Shown: one piece after another, positions 58,532 through 64,000 of the stretch
Numbering within the stretch: position 1 is the first letter of the stretch
Layout: each line of letters begins with the position of its first letter
From: Histoplasma ohiense
Lineage: Eukaryota > Ascomycota > Eurotiomycetes > Onygenales > Ajellomycetaceae
Direction: 5' to 3'
Assembly (NCBI GenBank): GCA_017607445.1
Contig: JAEVHH010000002.1
Coordinates: forward strand, 5,176,001 to 5,240,000
DNA: 64,000 bases
Notes under the pieces: model-generated
Seen by the model: the letters and a program-made list of their open reading frames with translations, nothing else
What the model was told of the DNA's origin: nothing
The model's database searches: none
Position numbers and translations under genes: made by a program

Positions 58532-61500
58532 ATGGATTTAAACCGGATGGCTGCCGGTCGGGACGGGAGGGCTGGTCCTTTGCCTGATATCATGAACGAC
58601 CCTGCCTTTGCCACAAACACAGCGTCCAACAAACGAAGCGTGGACGAATATGACACTTGTCGAATATGTCGCGGCGAAGGCACCGAGGAGGAGCAACTCT
58701 ATTATCCGTGCAAATGTAGCGGGAGCATCAAATTCGTCCACCAAGACTGTCTGATGCAGTGGCTATCCCACTCGCAAAAGAAGTACTGCGAGCTTTGTAA
58801 GACGCCCTTCAGATTTACAAAACTTTACGATCCAAATATGCCGCAGGAGCTACCCGCGCCAGTCTTCCTCAAAGAACTCATTCTTCAGGGCGGCCGGTCA
58901 TTACTTACATGGCTACGCTTCGTCCTGGTTGCTTTCGTATGGCTAGGGTGGCTCCCATGGTCCATGAGAGCTATCTGGCGAGGTCTGTTTTGGTTAGCTG
59001 ATGGGCGTTGGCCAAACCCTGAATTCTACCACGCCTCGCGTGTGCCTCCAGCAAGCCAGGCGCTCGATCAGCTTGCCGCCCGCGGAACGTCTCCTGCCAA
59101 CACACTCACATCAAACAACCTTTCTACGGGGTTAGGTCAACAGAATGCGCCTACACTTCCACCCTTCATCTCACCATTTTCTGCCATGCTCAACTTTTCG
59201 GCTGGCGAGCCCTTGATATACACCATCATGAAGAAGCTTCTATGGGGCACCTGGGCAACAACGACTTCACCCGTATTCGACGCCGCAGGCTCAAACTCGA
59301 CGAATACAACAAGTGCGTCTATTCGACGGTTTCGTCAACCATCCTGGCTTTCAGACGTTTCCTTTTTAAACAACTTGACCCCGTACTCCACCCTGAATAA
59401 TATTTTAATAGATACTTTCGAAGGACAGATAATTACCCTTTCTGTTGTTATTGCTTTTATTCTTGTATTTTTGATTAGAGAATGGGTGGTGCAGCAACAA
59501 CCTGTGATCAATCTTGCTGAGGCAGATCGAGAAGCAGTTGCCCAGCTTGTTGTCGATGCTGTAGCGAATCACCCTGCTGGCCAGCAACGACCAGATCCTG
59601 TCGAGCATGCCCACAATCAGGCAGCCCATGACGAACCAAACGAAGAACTAAATCAAGAAGAAAACCAAGAAGTACATCCAGAAGAAAATCAAGATATACT
59701 TGGACACCGGGACACCGGATTTCCAGATTGGGGCCATCCTCATCCAATCGAGACGCCTCTATCATCAGTCCAATCACAACATCCTTATCGCACCACGGAC
59801 AACTTTGAATCACATAGCCAACATTGGTCTTCAGAAGTTGAAAGCAATTCGAGCCACGTCCATGAGGAAGACAATATTCCCGAGCACCCCTCCACGACTC
59901 GCGAAGCCAATGACGAAATAGTGGCAAATTCTGACAGTCATGCCAATGCGCAGTGGCCTGGTCTTGATGTGTTCAAAGACTTGTGGACGCGTGGTGGGAG
60001 AAATCCAACGGAAATATTAAAATTAATCGAGGAAGAAGGACGTCAAGAAGAGCTGGCCTGGGTAATTGCAGCAATGCAAAAATTGGAACGTGTGGGTGAA
60101 CAGGGATTCAAATTCGGCGAAGTGTCTGCAAGAGATGTGCAGGAAAACAACGAAGAGCTTGCTTCAGCCCCCAACGGTTCGATTGATGCGCCGATCGATC
60201 GTGGTCACGACCTACGTCAGTCGTTTTCTGCGAGTGCTAAATCCATTGAAGAAAAGTCATTCGAAAACTACGATGAACCTGAGCGGCCATTTCCCGTGAG
60301 GTTTGGAATTCCCAACACAAATTCTAATATACCTGCAGAATCCTTTTCACCCACCTTACCAAGCCTCGAGCCCTTTACTCTACCTGAATCCTTTGATTCC
60401 GAAGAGGCCGGGCCATCCAGAGCTACTCATACAGTTGACCTATCATCCCATGCTCCCTTGGATAATATCGTAGATCACTCCTCTCTACAACAAGAAGCGG
60501 TGCAATACTCCTCAAGCCCCTCAACTACCACTGAACCGCCCGCTACAGAACTTGACAGCAACGAGCATAATCCATTCCAAATTGCGGAAGTTGAGCCTTT
60601 GATATCTTCACCTCAGCAACCACCTCCTATAGAAGCAGTAGATCATCTTCATGAAAATCTTCTTGATCGGGCCTCGAATTGGTTTTGGGGTGGGGTGCCC
60701 CTTCCTCAGCGAGGAGAAGGTGACGACCAAGCAGAAGAGGACGATGCCGGCCATGTCATTGATCAACCCGCGCAAGAGGTTCCATTCGATGCCGCACCGG
60801 ACGGACATCGTCATTTCCATGACCCAATGGACCAACCTGGATTTGCTGATGGCCCACTTGCTCCAGTCGACCCCGACGATGTTGATGCTGTGGACGACGC
60901 TGATGATCTGGAAGGCATCTTGGAACTTATCGGTATGCAGGGTCCTATCGTCGGCTTACTACAAAACGGGGTGTTCAGCGCGTTGCTCGTATCATTCACA
61001 GTTGCTGTTGGGATTTGGCTGCCGTACCTATGGGGTAAAATCGCCCTCGTTCTTTTAACAAACCCAATACGGCTGTTTATTGGCGTCCCAATTGCAATTG
61101 TTTCTCTCGTTGCTGACATCACCGTCGACACACTACTCGGCAGCTTGGGATATGTTGTTTACTTGGCGAACGTTCTGCTCCGTTACATCCTCGTCACATT
61201 TGGACGATTCATCCCTTTTCTCACAAAATTTTCGGCAAGTAATGCTATTACAGCTGCTTCGCTATCTATGATCGACGGTAGCAGCCAGCGCCTTAAAGGT
61301 GTTCTCGGGGCATTCTTCACATTCCACGAATCGGACTTGCCCATGTTCTCCGTTTTATCTCACCAAGCCTTGAGGATCCACCAAGGGCGAGTTGCAACAG
61401 TTTTCAACTTTGTAATGAACGTTGGGAAGACAATTCTCTACGACCTCCCACTACTTCTCCTCGAACAGGGTTCCTTGCAACGACTCACCACATCCATACT

Positions 61501-63662
61501 TCCTCTTGAACCTATGAAACTGTTGAACGCAGCTGCTGTCGCTGTTGTAACCGTTGGAAAGTCTGCACTCTTCTTTTTGGAGAAAGAAAATTGGCCCAGC
61601 CTAAAGGTCGGCGGAGTCGAGCCAAAAGTCTCATTGTCATTGAACCATGAGTTGGCACAATGGGACACTAAGGATCGAATCATAGCAATTATAGTTGGGT
61701 ATTGCTTTGCCTCGCTTCTTGGGGTGGTTTATCTCCAATTCTCTTCTCTGTTTTCCAGGCCACGTCAAGAGAATCGGGCAGAAGGGACGGTGGCTGATGT
61801 TTTGCAACAAGCTGGTGGAGTAATGAAGGTGATCATCATCATTGGTATCGAAATGATTGTGTTCCCACTATATTGTGGCATTCTGCTCGACATTGCCCTC
61901 CTTCCACTTTTCCGCGGTGCAACATTAGCTTCACGAACTGCATTCATGCTGGATTCGCCGTTCACCTCGCTATTTGTCCATTGGTTCATTGGGACTTGTT
62001 ACATGTTCCATTTTGCCCTTTTCGTGTCCATGTGCCGAAAGATTATGCGGAATGGCGTCCTATGTGAGTACAGAGTATATCCCCTGGATATTTGAAATAC
62101 CAACTTTGAACTTACAAAAATATGTGTTAGATTTCATCCGTGATCCCGACGATCCTACATTCCACCCCGTACGCGATGTTCTTGAGCGTAATATCACTAC
62201 CCAGTTGCGTAAAATCGCTTTCAGTGCACTTGTGTACGGTGGTCTTGTTATCGTTTGCCTCGGCGGTGTTGTCTGGGGCTTATCCTTGACTTTCCGTGAA
62301 GTACTCCCGATACACTGGTCGTCCAATGAGCCCGTTTTGGAATTCCCGGTTGATCTACTTTTCTACAATTTTGTAATGCCGTTGGCGATTCGTTCTCTCC
62401 GCCCATCAGATGGCTTGCATAAAATGTACGACTGGTGGTTCCATAAGTGCGCGCGCAAATTGAGGCTGACGCACTTCCTGTTTGGAGAGCGGCGTCAGGA
62501 CGAGGAAGGTCGACGGGCATATCCAACATGGCGTGACTGGATTTTCCGCAGTCGGGATACCCTGGAAGATGAAAGCAGTAGTAAATATTTTCTACGAGAT
62601 GGCAAGTTTGTGCGAGCCCCAGGATCGGATCAGGTTCGAATTCCCAAGGGCAGGTCTGTTTTCTTGGAAGTTGACGAAAATAATGAGCGTATTGATGGCA
62701 ACGAGGATCACGAAGATGGCCTTCATGGAAAGTCTAACAGTATGTTCGCTCACGTCTATGTCCCGCCAACGTTCAAGATCAGGATCGCGACATTTATTTT
62801 CATGATATGGGTTTTCGCTGCGGTAACTGGGCTTGGGTGCACCATAGTGCCTCTGGCCATCGGGCGACGGATGATTTCTTCACTCTTCCCTATCCATGTT
62901 CCTGTGAACGACATCTATGCCTTTTCTGCTGGCATATATGTGGTAGGTGGAGCCTTCTATGCGCTCGTGTACTGTCGTCGCCACGGTCTACCGGCGCTCA
63001 ATCAACGTCTGCAACCATACCTTGCATCCCCGAGACAAGCATTCCCACACACATACAACATCCTTGTGAAACTCCTCAGTCTCCTGTATATTGGAGCGGC
63101 GTATGCTCTATTCCTCCCCTCCCTTTTCGCCTTAATTACCGAGCTCTACGTTCTGATTCCTCTGCACACCTACATTGGAAGTGGCGAAGTCCACGTCATC
63201 CACTTCGTTCAAGACTGGACGCTCGGCGTGCTATACGTGCGCATGGCCGTCAGACTTATATTATGGTATCGCGGCTCTCGCCCAGCCAATGCCCTCAACG
63301 CCGTCCTACGCAACGGCTGGATGGATCCGGACATTCAACTGGCTACCCGCGCATTTATTGTTCCTGCTACATTGGTTGCCTGCGTCGCTGTGTTAGGGCC
63401 CTTGCCAATCGGAGCTGTTCTAAATTCCACGATCTTCCGCGATTCGCCGGCCATGGTGCACTCCGAAGTATACCGCTACTGTTTCCCTGCGACGTTAATG
63501 GGGGTGCTTCTCCTTTGGGCTCTACGCCTGGCTCGAAACCAAATCGCCATATGGAGGGCGAGTATTCGTGATGACGTGTATTTGATTGGAGAGCGACTTC
63601 ATAACTTCGGAGAGAAGCGGGCCAAGGACGTTGGCGTAACGCGGCGGATGATTACTTCATGA
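58532..63662 (+). CDS. DOA10: ER-associated-degradation E3 ubiquitin ligase DOA10/SSM4 (TEB4/MARCH6 family)
   Basis: Multi-spanning ER and nuclear-envelope ligase that ubiquitinates misfolded cytosolic and membrane proteins. Exons I infer: 58532-62063 and 62131-63662, 1687 residues. The N-terminal RING-CH is complete with C4HC3 ligands Cys43, Cys46, Cys60, Cys62, His70, Cys73, Cys86 and Cys89 (TCRICRGEGTEEEQLYYPCK, KFVHQDCLMQWLSHSQ, KYCELCKTPF). Membrane segments follow (WLRFVLVAFVWLGWLPW and many in the second half, for example ALVYGGLVIVCLGGVVWG). A long acidic, disordered cytosolic loop (about residues 320-790) separates the first and later membrane blocks. The start MDLNRMAAGRDG is the first ATG of the frame. 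The single intron splits Tyr in GVLYFIRDPDDPT, giving the conserved continuation. Confidence 0.96.
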
Positions 63663-64000
63663 TACGACTGTGTTCCCTTTTCTAGCGGGTGAAGACTAAT
63701 TGATTTTCTCTACAATAACCAAAAAATATGTTCCATTTTGATGCCTATCCTTTTCTATACTATGTACATTACTCTTTTCTGTCTTCGTAAATAAGTCGAT
63801 TCGCAGTGAGTTCAGCTGCGGAGGAAATATAACTCGTTTGCCTTGATAATTGTGCTGCCTTGGCTTGGCGGGCCGGAAAGATTTCCCACGTGATCATCTA
63901 GCGCTGGCTGCAACCTTATTGGCCACTGTTAGGCAGCAACTTTGTGGTTCATCGTACTTCATCTCAAAGACGTCGTCTCCCGATGGCTTGAGATGTCTTT
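63663..64000. other. 3' end of DOA10 and start of the next intergenic region
   Basis: T-rich 3' UTR-like DNA, then a GC-richer block with a CACGTG core at 63887-63892 and an inverted CCAAT (TTATTGG) near 63915, suggesting the promoter of a gene beyond the window. Confidence 0.4.

Noticed and set aside
1..64000. tRNA, rRNA or snRNA genes and CRISPR-like arrays
   Set aside because: I saw no cloverleaf with B-box-like GGTTCGA-type sequence in suitable spacing and no spaced direct repeats. A covariance-model scan (tRNAscan-SE, Infernal) would settle this.

Overview
The window is fungal nuclear DNA, most likely from a filamentous ascomycete of class Eurotiomycetes (order Onygenales is a guess). 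It is gene-dense on both strands. Almost every gene has short introns (about 50-280 nt, GT-AG, often with a CTAAC/CTAAT branch site). The gene set is typical of such fungi: SET9, MRH4, an anillin/Bud4-like PH protein, an NpgA-type phosphopantetheinyl transferase and the fungal type of PDX2. I joined exons by hand from splice signals, reading phase and recognisable family motifs. No transcript or database evidence was used.

Layout, left to right. 1-7875: 3' part of a giant ubiquitin hydrolase. 7876-10597: gene desert holding a decayed HNH-nuclease gene (about 8950-9670, minus). 10598-14663: TFIIE-alpha (minus) and PUS1 (plus), head to head. 15700-20337: Bud4/anillin-like protein (minus). 21126-23096: MRH4 helicase. 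23097-25970: second desert. 25971-29512: SET9 (minus) and mitochondrial uL14m (plus), head to head. 29777-32683: RPB9 (minus) and the prolyl isomerase ESS1 (plus), head to head. 33128-36170: two unrecognised genes. 37150-41379: NUP82-like nucleoporin (minus) and CBC2 (plus), head to head. 41567-42494: PDX2 (minus). 44333-45526: npgA. 46952-48009: SLC1 acyltransferase (minus). 49529-52245: CDC27/APC3 (minus). 53265-53876: SND2/TMEM208. 54504-57704: large conserved fungal protein of unknown function (minus). 58532-63662: DOA10 ubiquitin ligase (plus).

The window is mainly housekeeping: transcription (TFIIE, RPB9, ESS1), RNA processing and export (PUS1, CBC2, NUP82), mitochondrial gene expression (MRH4, uL14m), ubiquitin and cell cycle (USP, APC3, DOA10), chromatin (SET9), septation (Bud4-like), and lipid or cofactor metabolism (SLC1, PDX2, NpgA). 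Two head-to-head pairs join partners of one process: RPB9/ESS1 around RNA polymerase II, and NUP82/CBC2 around mRNA export. I see no rRNA, tRNA, CRISPR array, intact transposon or secondary-metabolite cluster.

The most unusual items are the HNH pseudogene relic, a recurrent intergenic 9-mer TAC(G/A)GAGTA, the two orphan genes, very small first exons (ATG only in ESS1), and an SLC1 intron whose splice donor lies inside a GT microsatellite. I found nothing that I would claim as a new biological system.
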